Source of the DNA: JAAYZQ01 sp034428935 | Lineage (GTDB): Bacteria > Chloroflexota > Anaerolineae > JAAYZQ01 | Reading direction: 5' to 3' | Length of the DNA stretch: 38,379 bases | Assembly (NCBI GenBank): GCA_034428935.1 | Contig: DAOUHB010000152.1 | Location: forward strand, 1-38,379 | Part shown: in pieces, positions 16,366 through 24,522 of the stretch | How the letters are laid out: each line of letters opens with the position of its first letter | Position numbering within the stretch: the stretch's first letter is position 1 | Made by a program: the position numbers and the translations under genes | The notes under the pieces: generated by a model | Database searches by the model: none | What the model was told of the DNA's origin: nothing | What the model saw: only the letters and a program-made list of their open reading frames with translations

Positions 16366-17118
16366 TCAGGGCTTGATAGGAAAGCGCACCGACATGCGGC
16401 GCACGTCGTCGGGCCGGGCGCGGGCGACGATGGACACGACCACGACGCTCACGTCGTCGGCCGGCCGGCCCCGGTCCAGGTCCACGGCGCGGGCCAGCAG
16501 GCCGTCGGCCAGGGAACGGGCGCTGCCTTCGTCGGTGCCCGCGGCCAGGTGCTCGCGCACAAAGGCGGTGACGTCAAAGGGGCTTCCTTCGCGGTCGCCG
16601 GCAATGAGCAGCCCGTCGGTATAGACCACGACGTGCAGGTTCCGGCTGAGGGGCAGCTCGGTGATGACCGGCCGGGTGCGCAGGTGTACGCCGATGGCCT
16701 CGCTGGGCTGGTCCAGGATGCACAACGCCTGCTCGTCGCCCTCCACGAGGATGACCGGGCAGTGGCTGTTGCGCGAGACGACCAGGGTACGCGTGACGAG
16801 GTCCACGGAGATGATGTTCAGCGTGGCCGATACCTGCCCGCCGCGCATGGTGCGCAAATAGTCGTGGGCGGCCCGGGCCGCGGCGCCGTCACGCACGCCG
16901 TCGGCCAGGAGCGAGATGGCCTTGCGGGCGACGAGGTTGCTGATGGCCTTGGCCGGGCGGCCGCTCCGCTGGCCGTCGACCATCACCAGCGACAGGCCGC
17001 CGTGGGGGCGCTCGATGATCTCCACGGTGTCGCCGCTCTCGCTCATGGCATACTTGCTCACCTTGGCCACGGCCACCTGGAGCTCCAGGTCTGGTTCCTG
17101 GGTCATGTCCTCACTCAT
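16366..17118 (-). CDS. SpoIIE/PP2C-type serine phosphatase domain protein
   Basis: The 250-residue protein matches a stand-alone SpoIIE phosphatase core: VMVDGQRSGRPAKAISNL (metal-binding Asp and helix), RGGQVSATLNIISVD, SRNSHCPVILVEG, VVYTDGL and a late DDVSVVVVSI. These carry the acidic residues that hold two metal ions in PP2M enzymes. Such phosphatases act on anti-sigma-factor antagonists. There is no sensor or membrane domain. It is transcribed divergently from an ECF sigma factor gene, with the two promoters back to back, so a shared regulatory role is plausible but unproven. Confidence 0.8.
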   Translation of the reverse strand: MSEDMTQEPDLELQVAVAKVSKYAMSESGDTVEIIERPHGGLSLVMVDGQRSGRPAKAISNLVARKAISLLADGVRDGAAARAAHDYLRTMRGGQVSATLNIISVDLVTRTLVVSRNSHCPVILVEGDEQALCILDQPSEAIGVHLRTRPVITELPLSRNLHVVVYTDGLLIAGDREGSPFDVTAFVREHLAAGTDEGSARSLADGLLARAVDLDRGRPADDVSVVVVSIVARARPDDVRRMSVRFPIKP

Positions 17119-17147
17119 AGGGAAGTTTTCGACGGCATCACGCCGCT

Positions 17148-17176
17148 ATTATACATCACCTGGCGCCGGCAGGCAA
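17148..17176 (-). promoter_or_regulatory. Promoter for the SpoIIE-type phosphatase gene
   Basis: On the minus strand TTGCCT (17176-17171) and TATAAT (17153-17148) lie 17 nt apart. Transcription would start near 17141, giving a leader of about 23 nt. It lies 13 bp from the -35 box of the divergent sigma-factor promoter. Confidence 0.65.
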
Positions 17177-17189
17177 GAGCCGGCAACAG

Positions 17190-17218
17190 TTGACCACCGG
17201 CCGCTTCTCTGCTATACT
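17190..17218 (+). promoter_or_regulatory. Promoter for the ECF sigma factor operon
   Basis: TTGACC (17190-17195) and TATACT (17213-17218) are separated by 17 nt. Transcription should start near 17225, giving a leader of about 75 nt. The boxes are of the housekeeping type rather than ECF type, so autoregulation by the encoded sigma factor is not evident. Confidence 0.65.
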
Positions 17219-17299
17219 TGATCCTCGCGCGAAATCCGCAACCAACTGCACCGGCCGGTGTTCTATTCAGCGAGACCGGCCGGCGACTGAGAGGTCGCC

Positions 17300-17854
17300 G
17301 TGGATGACATGACAGACGAATCGGCCTTGATCGAACGGGCCAAGAGCGAACCCGAGGCTTTCGGCCGGTTGTACGAACGGTACGTGGAAAAAATCTATAA
17401 CTATGTATACTACCGGACGGGCAACCACCACGACGCCGAGGACTTGACGGCCAGGGTCTTTCACCAGGCCCTGAAGCACATCCCCCGCTACAAGAATCGG
17501 GGGGCTCCCTTTTCGTCCTGGCTGTACCGCATCGCCCACAACCTGGTGGCCAATTGGTATCGCGACCGGAGCCGGCGACAGGTGGTCTCGCTGGACCAGG
17601 TGGCCCAGGTGGACAGTTCGACGGACGGCGGCCCGCTGGAGCAGGTGACCCTGGGCGAAAGGCGGAGAGTGCTCCTGGCCGCCATTCAGGAGCTCCCGGC
17701 CGAGCGACAGCAGCTTCTGGCGCTCAAGTTCGTGCAACGGCTGCCCAATGCCGAGATCGGCGAGATCATGGGACGCAGCGAGGGAGCGATCAAGTCGCTA
17801 TACCATCGTACCCTTCAGGCCCTGCGCGACGGGCTCCAGGGACGCCTACATTGA
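17300..17854 (+). CDS. ECF-type RNA polymerase sigma factor
   Basis: The 184 residues contain a sigma region 2 (about 20-95, with LYERYVEKIYNYVYYRTG, then DAEDLTARVFHQAL and FSSWLYRIAHNLVANWYRDR) and a sigma region 4 helix-turn-helix (about 125-180, LPNAEIGEIMGRSEGAIKSL). Region 3 is absent, as in group IV factors. The GTG at 17300 has GAGAGG 5 nt upstream; an in-frame ATG at 17309 is the alternative. DegV follows after 24 nt. There is no classical zinc-binding anti-sigma gene; the small membrane protein two genes downstream is a candidate partner by position only. Confidence 0.88.
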   Translation: MDDMTDESALIERAKSEPEAFGRLYERYVEKIYNYVYYRTGNHHDAEDLTARVFHQALKHIPRYKNRGAPFSSWLYRIAHNLVANWYRDRSRRQVVSLDQVAQVDSSTDGGPLEQVTLGERRRVLLAAIQELPAERQQLLALKFVQRLPNAEIGEIMGRSEGAIKSLYHRTLQALRDGLQGRLH

Positions 17855-17878
17855 AGGATTGTTGAAAGGATTGGGGGA

Positions 17879-18724
17879 ATGATCAAGGTTGCTACCGACT
17901 CGACGTGTGACCTGCCGGAAGAGTGCTATCAAGAATACGACATCACCGTCGTGCCTATCAACATCCAGTTCGGCACGGAGACGTACGAAGACGGGGTGAC
18001 CATCGACCGCGCTGCCTTTTACCAGAAGATCGAGCAGACGGGCAAGCTGCCGAGCACGTCGCAGCCGTCAGCCGGGCAGTTCGAGCGCCACTACCGCAAG
18101 ATGATGGCCGCCGGGGCGCAGGAGATTCTTTCCCTCCACGTGACGGCCAAGCTGAGCGGCACGTTCCAGTCGGCCGAGCTGGCCCGGGAGATGCTCGCGG
18201 GCATGGTGCGCGTGCATCCCTTCGACAGCGCCTGTGGATCGGCCGGCCTGGGCTTCATGGCCCTGGAAGCCGCGCGAATGATCCGCAAAGGGCAGGCCAT
18301 GGCCGAGATCATGACCCGCATGGAGGTCCTTCGCGAGCGCATGAACATCGTCCTGGTCCTCAGGGACCTGCGTTTTGCCCAGATGAGCGGGCGCGTCGGC
18401 AGGCTGCAGAGCAGCCTGGCGTCGCTGTTGAACGTCAAGCCCATCGTCGTCCTGGAGAAGGGGGTCATTGACGTCAGCGAAAAGGTGCGCAGCCAGCGCA
18501 AGGCCCTGGAGCGCATGCTGGACATTATGGCCGAACGCGTGGGCACCCGCGATCCCGTAAACCTGGCAGTGGTGCACGCCGAGAGCCCGGAGGAGGGCAA
18601 CGCCCTGCTGGAAACTGCCAGGTCGAGGTTCCGATGCCAGCAGACCTTCCTGGCCAACCTCACGACCTCGCTGGTCGTGCACTTTGGCCCGGGCACGTTG
18701 GGCCTGGTCGCCTACCGCATTTGA
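17879..18724 (+). CDS. DegV-family fatty-acid-binding protein
   Basis: The 281-residue protein carries the DegV pattern: KVATDSTCDLP at the start, VVPINIQFG, LPSTSQPSAGQF, LSLHVTAKLSGTFQSA and a C-terminal HFGPGTLGLVAY. DegV (FakB) proteins hold one fatty acid in a deep pocket; where a FakA kinase is present the bound acid is phosphorylated for lipid synthesis. No FakA is seen nearby. GGGGGA precedes the ATG. It lies between a sigma factor and, two genes on, a FabH-like ketosynthase, which links the operon to fatty-acid or membrane metabolism. Confidence 0.9.
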   Translation: MIKVATDSTCDLPEECYQEYDITVVPINIQFGTETYEDGVTIDRAAFYQKIEQTGKLPSTSQPSAGQFERHYRKMMAAGAQEILSLHVTAKLSGTFQSAELAREMLAGMVRVHPFDSACGSAGLGFMALEAARMIRKGQAMAEIMTRMEVLRERMNIVLVLRDLRFAQMSGRVGRLQSSLASLLNVKPIVVLEKGVIDVSEKVRSQRKALERMLDIMAERVGTRDPVNLAVVHAESPEEGNALLETARSRFRCQQTFLANLTTSLVVHFGPGTLGLVAYRI

Positions 18725-18747
18725 CGGAGCGACCGGAGGAGGTATCC

Positions 18748-19116
18748 GTGGACAGACGCAGGGAAATCGAGACCGTGATGGCCCATACGGACTACCTGTT
18801 GGGCCTGCAGCCGCGGGGACCGAGCGGCCTCTCGCGAGAGGACCGGGTCTGGGGGCTGCTGGAGCTGGCGAGCCATCTGCAGCGCATCCTCGTGCCCGTC
18901 CAGCCCGACGCCGACTTTCGGCGGCGGCTGCACGGTGAGCTGATCCTGGCGGCCCAGGCTCGCGAGCTCGAGCCCGAGGTCAGCCGCCTGCGCCAACACC
19001 GCAAGGGAATCATCATCGGCGCGCTCCTGGGCTCTGCTGCCTCCGTGGCCGGGGTAGCCATCGCCCTGTTCGTTCGCCACCGCCACGGCGGGGGAGGGCA
19101 CATAGCCGCTGCCTGA
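18748..19116 (+). CDS. Small single-pass membrane protein, possible sigma partner
   Basis: This 122-residue protein starts at GTG 18748 behind a strong GGAGGAGGT. Residues 1-90 are helical and charged, including PVQPDADFRRRLHGELILAA, a stretch of the type seen in membrane-tethered proteins encoded with ECF sigma factors. One hydrophobic segment follows (about 94-112, IIIGALLGSAASVAGVAIAL) and then a His/Gly-rich tail RHRHGGGGH. I do not recognise a family. An anti-sigma or sensor role is inferred only from position and topology. Confidence 0.7.
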   Translation: MDRRREIETVMAHTDYLLGLQPRGPSGLSREDRVWGLLELASHLQRILVPVQPDADFRRRLHGELILAAQARELEPEVSRLRQHRKGIIIGALLGSAASVAGVAIALFVRHRHGGGGHIAAA

Positions 19117-19204
19117 CGCGAGGGCAGCACTCCAGGCGACCTTCCGAGCTGGCAGTACGGCTTTCAAGGGAAGTCGCCGCCAGTGAGGGAGGAAGCAGAT
19201 CACC

Positions 19205-20368
19205 ATGGCCAAGTACGCGAGAATAACGGGTTGGGGCATGTACGTCCCCGATCGGGTGCTGACCAACCACGACCTGGAAAAGATGGTGGACACCAGCGAC
19301 GAGTGGATCCGCACCCGGACCGGGATCCAGGAGCGGCACCTATGCCGGCCGGGTGAAACGGCTTCCAGCATGTCGGTGTCGGCCGCCCGCCAGGCCCTCG
19401 CCCGGGCGCAGTTGCCCCCCTCCCAGGTGCAGTTGATCATCGTCGCCACCTCGACGCCCGATTACCTGGTTCCCTCCGTGGCGAATATCGTCCAGGAGCA
19501 ACTGGGGGCGTCGGGCGCTCCGGCCTTTGGCCTGGTGGCCGGCTGCACCGGCTGGGTGTATGCCCTGGTGACGGCCAGCCAGTTCATCCAGAACGGGGCC
19601 TTTCGCAACGCCCTGGTCATCGGCACGGAGCACCTGTCCATGGGCATCGACTGGACCGACCGCAGCACGTGCGTCCTTTTTGGCGACGGCTCGGGCGCGG
19701 TGGTCCTGGAGGCCAGCGATCAGCCGACGGGGCTCCTCTCCTTCGACCTGGGCTCTGACGGATCCGGCTGGGATGCCCTCATCGTCCCGGGTTGCGGCGG
19801 GGCCAACCCTGCCAGCCAGCAGGTCATCGATCACAGGCTGCAGTACCTGCGCATGGACGGCCAGCGGGTCTTCAAGTTCGCGACGCGGGTCATGGCCGAT
19901 TCGGTGGTCAAGGTCATCGCCGGGAGCGGCCTGTCGCTGGACGACGTGGCCCTCATTATCCCCCACCAGGCCAACGACCGCATCATCGAGGTGGCGCGGC
20001 GGCGGCTGGGCGCGCCGCCCGAAAAGATGATGGTCAACATCGCGTGCTACGGCAACACCTCGGCCGCCTCTATCCCCATCGCCCTGACCGAGGCGGTGGA
20101 CCAGGGCCGGGTGAAGGCCGGGGACAACCTGGTGTTCACCAGCTTTGGAGCCGGGCTATCGTGGGCCTCGGCGGCGGTTCACTGGGAGCCGCAGGAGCCG
20201 GTGGGCATCCACGCCGTGGAGTGGCCCCTGCGGGAGCGGCTGGCCAGGCCGGTCAGCCGGGCGCGCACGGCCGCGTGGAGCGCGCGCGTGGGATTGGCGA
20301 CCAGGATGGAAGCGATGCTGCTGCCCCTCTATGCCCGCACCAGGGGCCGCAAGCGCAAGACACGCTGA
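19205..20368 (+). CDS. fabH: Beta-ketoacyl-ACP synthase III (FabH-like) with basic C-terminal tail
   Basis: The 387-residue protein has the FabH pattern: VLTNHDLEKMVDTSDEWI, RTGIQERH, the catalytic Cys114 in AGCTGWVYAL, the His in IPHQAND and the Asn in YGNTSAASIP, giving a complete Cys-His-Asn triad. FabH starts fatty-acid synthesis by condensing acyl-CoA with malonyl-ACP. The usual end (SFGAGLSWASAAV) comes near residue 326; a further ~60 residues, rich in Arg and ending RTRGRKRKTR, are unusual. No other fab genes are nearby, so it could supply a special lipid. GGGAGGA precedes the ATG. Confidence 0.88.
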   Translation: MAKYARITGWGMYVPDRVLTNHDLEKMVDTSDEWIRTRTGIQERHLCRPGETASSMSVSAARQALARAQLPPSQVQLIIVATSTPDYLVPSVANIVQEQLGASGAPAFGLVAGCTGWVYALVTASQFIQNGAFRNALVIGTEHLSMGIDWTDRSTCVLFGDGSGAVVLEASDQPTGLLSFDLGSDGSGWDALIVPGCGGANPASQQVIDHRLQYLRMDGQRVFKFATRVMADSVVKVIAGSGLSLDDVALIIPHQANDRIIEVARRRLGAPPEKMMVNIACYGNTSAASIPIALTEAVDQGRVKAGDNLVFTSFGAGLSWASAAVHWEPQEPVGIHAVEWPLRERLARPVSRARTAAWSARVGLATRMEAMLLPLYARTRGRKRKTR

Positions 20369-20396
20369 CACCGGGCTTTGCTCGCCCGCCTCAGGT

Positions 20397-20430
20397 AAGA
20401 GGCCTCCTCCAGGCTTGGGGGAGGCCTCTT
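20397..20430. terminator. Bidirectional hairpin terminator
   Basis: AAGAGGCCTCC (20397-20407) pairs perfectly with GGAGGCCTCTT (20420-20430) over 11 bp, placed between the convergent ends of FabH (20368) and the YvlD-like gene (20453). The tract after the stem is only mildly T-rich (CTCTT). Confidence 0.7.
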
Positions 20431-20452
20431 CTCTTGCAGCTCGTGCCCGCCC

Positions 20453-20863
20453 TTACCATCGATCCCGCCGCCGATCCGGCGGCCGCCGCTTTCGGCCGCG
20501 GTCGTCCTCCCGAAAAAAGATGTTCAGCAAGAAGCTGACGACGCTGATGAGCACGGCGCCGAGAAAGGCAGCCAAAAAGTTCTCCACGCGAAAGCCGACG
20601 CCCAACTGCCCGGCGATCCACGACGACAGCCACAGCATGAGGGCGTTGATGACCAGCGTGAAGAGCCCCAGGGTAAAGACGTTGATCAGGCAGGTCAGGA
20701 GCTTGACCAGGGGCCGGATCAGGGCGTTGACCAGCCCAAAGATGACGGCCATCACGGCCACGGCAACCCAGGCCCGATCCTCGGTCACCGAGATGCCGGG
20801 GATGAGCCAGGCCGCCAGGGCCAGGGCCACGGCGTTGACGAACCAACTGATGATCAGACGCAA
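20453..20863 (-). CDS. YvlD / phage-holin-4-family membrane protein
   Basis: The 136 residues have four hydrophobic segments, with the family pattern ISVTEDRAWVAVAVMAVIFG, NALIRPLVKLLTCL and LFTLVINALMLWLSSWIAG. This is the PF04020-like family (YvlD in Bacillus); despite its 'holin' name it is not a phage gene. The tail after residue 118 is strongly basic (RGRKRRPPDRRRDRW) and should be cytoplasmic. It is the last gene of a cluster with SHOCT-like and DUF4097-like proteins, as YvlD is with YvlB in Bacillus, where the operon is linked to cell-envelope stress. Confidence 0.85.
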   Translation of the reverse strand: MRLIISWFVNAVALALAAWLIPGISVTEDRAWVAVAVMAVIFGLVNALIRPLVKLLTCLINVFTLGLFTLVINALMLWLSSWIAGQLGVGFRVENFLAAFLGAVLISVVSFLLNIFFREDDRGRKRRPPDRRRDRW

Positions 20864-20875
20864 GGGTATCCCTCC

Positions 20876-21259
20876 CTACTCCACATAGATCTCGACGCGC
20901 TCGCCCCCCTCGGCGTCTTCGACCTCGATGATCTTGCCCTGGGCTCCGGCCTTGACTTGCTCGATGATGTCGTTAAAGTCCAGGCCTTCCAACTCGGGGG
21001 CAAAGCGGGCGCCCATGCGGGTGCCGACGTCCACCAGGCTCATGGGCAGGTTGACGTTGACCTTGTTCCGGCCCGTCTCCAGGTCGGTGACGCGCACGCG
21101 GAACCAGCGGGGCGCCGTCGGGCCGCCCATGACGCTCGTCGCCGCCCTGGATCTGCGCTCCGGCTCCAGGGCGCTCAGCAGCTTGGCGCCCTCTTCGGCC
21201 GAGATCTTGCCCTCGGCCACCATGTTCAGAATCTGCATTCGCTCTTCGGTTGTTGCCAT
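20876..21259 (-). CDS. SHOCT-like domain protein (YvlB N-terminal type)
   Basis: The 127-residue protein has an N-terminal two-helix motif, EERMQILNMVAEGKISAEEG followed by AKLLSAL, also present in three neighbouring proteins. Residues 48-127 form a second domain with NKVNVNLPMSLVDVGTRMG and a C-terminal GERVEIYVE, shared with the membrane protein encoded just upstream. GGAGGAGG precedes the ATG at 21259. There is no membrane segment, so it should be cytoplasmic. A regulatory or scaffold role in an envelope-stress module is inferred from context; the function of the family is not established. Confidence 0.82.
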   Translation of the reverse strand: MATTEERMQILNMVAEGKISAEEGAKLLSALEPERRSRAATSVMGGPTAPRWFRVRVTDLETGRNKVNVNLPMSLVDVGTRMGARFAPELEGLDFNDIIEQVKAGAQGKIIEVEDAEGGERVEIYVE

Positions 21260-21352
21260 CGTTGTCCTCCTCCTGGCCGGCTGCCTGCCGGCCACAAACC
21301 ATGCATTCGCCTGCCTGCCCCGGACCAGTGGACCGGGCAGCGACGATTTCGA
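21260..21352 (-). other. Intergenic stem-loops between two SHOCT-like genes
   Basis: This 93-nt gap holds GGCCGGC (21275-21281) pairing with GCCGGCC (21287-21293) around TGCCT, and a weaker stem CTGCC...GGCAG near 21315-21340. They could set relative expression of the two genes. The loop and stem resemble the tandem hairpins at 12889-12969. Confidence 0.4.
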
Positions 21353-21964
21353 TCATCCGATATAGATTTCGACCCGCTCGCCCGTCTCGTCGTCCTGGAC
21401 GTCGACCACGAGGGGCTGGCCCTCGGCGGTGCTGTGGCGCAGGGCGATGATGAGGTCGTCGACGCCGGTGTCTCGTAGCTGGGGCACAAAGGGCTGCGCC
21501 AAGCGCAGGGCCCAGGCTGCCAGGGTCAGGGGCAGCGGAAAGCTGAGGGCCATCCTGGCCCGGCTCCCCCCGCCCTCGCGGATGCGCAGGTGCAGCCAGG
21601 TGCTGCCCCGCGACCACCAGGCCAGGACCGCCAGGAGCAGGCCCAGCAACATGGGCGTCCAGCCGCAGATCAACCAGCCGCGGGCGCCGCCCGTGGCGTT
21701 GACCAGGCCCATGACGAGGCTGCCGGCGATCATCAAACCGCCGCCGGCCAGGAGCGGATAGATCCAATACCTGCCCCAGCGCGCGGCCGGGTCGGGCGTG
21801 GCTCCCGGCTCGGCCCTGGGCCCGGCATCGGGCAGGGCCGGGGCCGGCTCGGCCAGGGCCTCCAACAGCGAGGCGGCCTCGGCGGCGCTGAGCTGGCCCT
21901 CCTGGACCATCTTCAGGATGCGCAGCCGTTCCTCTTGCATCGCTCGTCCATCACCGGCCGTCAT
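21353..21964 (-). CDS. SHOCT-like domain protein with two membrane segments
   Basis: The 203-residue protein begins with the shared motif EERLRILKMVQEGQLSAAEA then ASLLEAL (about residues 11-37), followed by a Pro/Ala-rich linker and two membrane segments (about 76-100 and 106-128). The C-terminal domain (ALSFPLPLTLAAWALRLA, ending TGERVEIYIG) matches the C-terminal domain of the downstream soluble protein, so the two are paralogues and this one is membrane-anchored by an insertion. The ATG at 21964 is used; an in-frame ATG at 21940 is possible. It starts 12 nt after the acetyltransferase stop. Confidence 0.8.
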   Translation of the reverse strand: MTAGDGRAMQEERLRILKMVQEGQLSAAEAASLLEALAEPAPALPDAGPRAEPGATPDPAARWGRYWIYPLLAGGGLMIAGSLVMGLVNATGGARGWLICGWTPMLLGLLLAVLAWWSRGSTWLHLRIREGGGSRARMALSFPLPLTLAAWALRLAQPFVPQLRDTGVDDLIIALRHSTAEGQPLVVDVQDDETGERVEIYIG

Positions 21965-21976
21965 GGCGCGCCCACC

Positions 21977-23011
21977 TCACCGAAAGTCGCGGCGCATGGT
22001 CAACAGCGTGCGCCGCTCGCGAAAGCCGTAGGAACCGAGTACCTTGACGGCGGTCGGGTCGGTGGTGTGGAGGGTTGCCCGGACCGGGCGCTCCGGCGCG
22101 GCGGCCAGGAGGTGCAACGCCCGGCTGAGGAGGGGCATCTCCACCCGGCCGGCGTGCTCCGGGTGCACCAGGAGCGCGAGGCGGTGGGCCCGGCGGCCAA
22201 AGCTGACCGTGACCGAGGCGAGGCCCACCGGCAACTGGCCCTGGGAGCCCGCCGCCACGGCCACCAGGCGATAGGCCTTCCGGCTGGACAACATCGCGCC
22301 CATGCGGACCATCAGCCGGCTGATGGCGTCGGGCCAGTAGTTCTGCCGCTGGAGGGGCCGGATCCACTGCTGCTCCAGGGGCACAGCCTGCCGGGCCAGC
22401 TCGTAGAGCTTGTATCCCTCGTCGGCGTGTGGCGGCCGCACCTTGTAGTCCACGCTGTCGACCACGGCCACGGGCCGCAGCTCTTCGGCCCATAGATCGG
22501 TCTCGCCGCCCACCTCGCGAAAGCCCTGCTCCAGGTAGAGGTGCATCGCCGGGCGGTTGTCGCGGTGGACCTGGAGCAGGACACCCTGGGCGCCCAGCCC
22601 GGCAGCCTCGTCGGCTGCCGCCGCCGTGAGCTGGCGGCCGATGCCCTGGTTGCGGTAGTCGGGGGCCACCACGACGTTGCAGATGATGTACCACTGGCGG
22701 TTGCCCGGGGCGCGGTTGACGTTGGCGTTGCCCACCACCCGCGCGCGCGCTCCGGCGCCGGACACCTCCCAGACAAAGCCCCGGAAGGCGTCTCGAAACT
22801 CCGGATCTGCCTGTGACAGCCACCACACGAGGGGTGAGAGGCGGGCCATCCAGCGCAGCTCGCGCAGCGCGGCGCGGCCCCGCTCGTCCATGTCGGAGGC
22901 AAACGCCTCGCTTATGAGCCGGGAGACGTCGCGGAGGTCGCGGACCGGCTCGAGGGGCCGCAGGCGTCCCTGCCACGGCGGGGAGGCTTCGGTTGCAGTC
23001 GTGACAACCAT
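21977..23011 (-). CDS. GNAT-family N-acetyltransferase
   Basis: The 344-residue protein has a clear GNAT domain in its first half, with the acetyl-CoA-binding segment VVVAPDYRNQGIGRQLTAAA (R/Q-x-x-G-x-G) and the following NRPAMHLYLEQGFREVG. The second half contains another weaker GNAT-like unit (LALLVHPEHAGRVEMPLL, then VKVLGSYGF), so it may be a tandem GNAT. The ATG at 23011 is preceded by GGAG and by its own extended -10 promoter, so it can be expressed apart from the upstream MFS gene. The substrate is unknown. Confidence 0.83.
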   Translation of the reverse strand: MVVTTATEASPPWQGRLRPLEPVRDLRDVSRLISEAFASDMDERGRAALRELRWMARLSPLVWWLSQADPEFRDAFRGFVWEVSGAGARARVVGNANVNRAPGNRQWYIICNVVVAPDYRNQGIGRQLTAAAADEAAGLGAQGVLLQVHRDNRPAMHLYLEQGFREVGGETDLWAEELRPVAVVDSVDYKVRPPHADEGYKLYELARQAVPLEQQWIRPLQRQNYWPDAISRLMVRMGAMLSSRKAYRLVAVAAGSQGQLPVGLASVTVSFGRRAHRLALLVHPEHAGRVEMPLLSRALHLLAAAPERPVRATLHTTDPTAVKVLGSYGFRERRTLLTMRRDFR

Positions 23012-23038
23012 CGATGCTCCAACTGTCCAGATTGGCCT

Positions 23039-23047
23039 ATTATAGCA
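23039..23047 (-). promoter_or_regulatory. Extended -10 promoter for the GNAT gene
   Basis: The minus strand reads TGCTATAAT, an extended -10 element, 28 nt before the start codon. No good -35 box is present at 17 nt, which is normal for extended -10 promoters. It implies a short leader of about 20 nt. Confidence 0.55.
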
Positions 23048-23121
23048 CAGGCGGTCAAGATCGACACGTTCTGGACGCAAGATGGAGGGCGAATCGGCGC
23101 AGGCGGTGAGCATAGAACCCC

Positions 23122-24417
23122 TCACTCGCCGCCGGCGGAGGTCGCCGCGGCGGTGCGCGACGCCGCGGCCACAGCGTGCCCGTTCTGCTCGAGGTTGACC
23201 AGGGGACGCACGAAAAAACTGCCAATGCCTACCAGGGCAAAGACGGACCCGCCAAAGACGTACCAGGGCTGCACGCCGACCACGTCGGCGACGGGGCCGG
23301 CGATGGCCAGGCTGAGGGGCATCATGGCCGAGGCCAGGCTGAGGACCAGGGTAAAGATGCGTCCCTGCATGTCGGGCGCCACCGTAGACTGCAGGATGGC
23401 GAACAGCGGCCCGTTGATGAGGGGGTTCATGGCCCCCGCCACGAACATGCCGCCCAGCGCCAGGGGGAAGCCGTCGGACGGCGCCAGGCCGACGACGGCC
23501 GTGCCGATGCCGCCGACGACCATGGCCGACAGGGAGGTATACACCCGCCGCTTGAACCCTCCCCAGACGCTGAGGAGCAGGCCGCCGGCCAGCATGCCCA
23601 CGCCCCAGGCCGACTCCAGCCAGCCCAGCTCCAGGGCGCCGCCCCCAAAGTGCGCGGTGATCAGCAGGGGCATGAGGGCAAAGCCGGGATTGACCACAAA
23701 GTTGATGATCATGCACATGACCAGGACGGCCACCAATCCGGGCCATCCCCAGGCGTAGCGCAGCCCCGCCGAAAAGTCCTGCCAGACCGTGGCCGGGCGG
23801 CTGCCCGCACCCTCGCCGGTTGTCCGGCGGGGCTGGGGGATGGCGATAAAGAGCAAGGGCAGGATGGCCATGGCCGCCGTGCCCACGTCGATGGCCATGA
23901 CGCTGTGGAGCGGCAGCACGCTGATGGCGATGGCCCCCAGGGGCGGGCCGACGATGTTCAGGGCGCCCTGCATGGTCTGGTTGATGCCCGCCACGCGGGA
24001 GAGGTGCTTCTCGGGCACCATGAGGGAGGTGGAGGCCTGCATGGCCGGCCAGTGAAAGGCTTCGCCCAGAGAGCGGGCCAGCATGGCCACGTAGATGTGC
24101 CACACGGCCAGGGAGCCGCTCCAGAAGAGATAGACCAGCCCGGCCGAGACGACCGCTACAAAGCCGTCGGCCACCATCATGACCCGGCGGCGGTTCCAGC
24201 GGTCCACCAGCGCGCCGGCAAAGGGCCCCAGGACGATGCTGGGCAGGACGGCCACCAGGGTAGCCGTTGCCAGGATCGTCCCCGAGCCCGTCTCGCGGGT
24301 GAGCCACCACACGAGGGCAAACTGGACCAGGCGGCTGCCAATCATGGAAAAGGCCTGGCCCGTCCAGATGGCAAAGAATGGCACCTGCCATCGCTTTGCT
24401 ACGCTTGTCGACTGCAT
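23122..24417 (-). CDS. MFS exporter (MFS_3 / drug-efflux type)
   Basis: The 431-residue permease has about twelve hydrophobic segments, beginning FFAIWTGQAFSMIGSRLVQF, with the loop 2-3 motif GPFAGALVDRWNRRRVMMVA typical of MFS_3 exporters of macrolides or siderophores. NQTMQGALNIVGPPLGAIAI marks the fifth segment. The chosen ATG (24417) is preceded by GGAGAC. It lies 105 nt after the DUF4097-like gene in the same direction. An exporter of toxic or membrane-active compounds would fit an envelope-stress cluster; this is inference. Confidence 0.85.
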   Translation of the reverse strand: MQSTSVAKRWQVPFFAIWTGQAFSMIGSRLVQFALVWWLTRETGSGTILATATLVAVLPSIVLGPFAGALVDRWNRRRVMMVADGFVAVVSAGLVYLFWSGSLAVWHIYVAMLARSLGEAFHWPAMQASTSLMVPEKHLSRVAGINQTMQGALNIVGPPLGAIAISVLPLHSVMAIDVGTAAMAILPLLFIAIPQPRRTTGEGAGSRPATVWQDFSAGLRYAWGWPGLVAVLVMCMIINFVVNPGFALMPLLITAHFGGGALELGWLESAWGVGMLAGGLLLSVWGGFKRRVYTSLSAMVVGGIGTAVVGLAPSDGFPLALGGMFVAGAMNPLINGPLFAILQSTVAPDMQGRIFTLVLSLASAMMPLSLAIAGPVADVVGVQPWYVFGGSVFALVGIGSFFVRPLVNLEQNGHAVAAASRTAAATSAGGE

Positions 24418-24522
24418 TCCCGTCTCCCTGGCCGCCGGATGCGGCCCCTGCCCCCCGCGGATTGTGCCTCGCAAGGGGCAAGGGCGGCGCACCCGGTGCC
24501 TTTGGTACGATGCCGCTGTCTG

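Noticed and set aside
20453..20863. Phage holin suggesting a prophage
   Set aside because: The family name is misleading; the gene lies in a YvlB-like cluster with no phage genes nearby.
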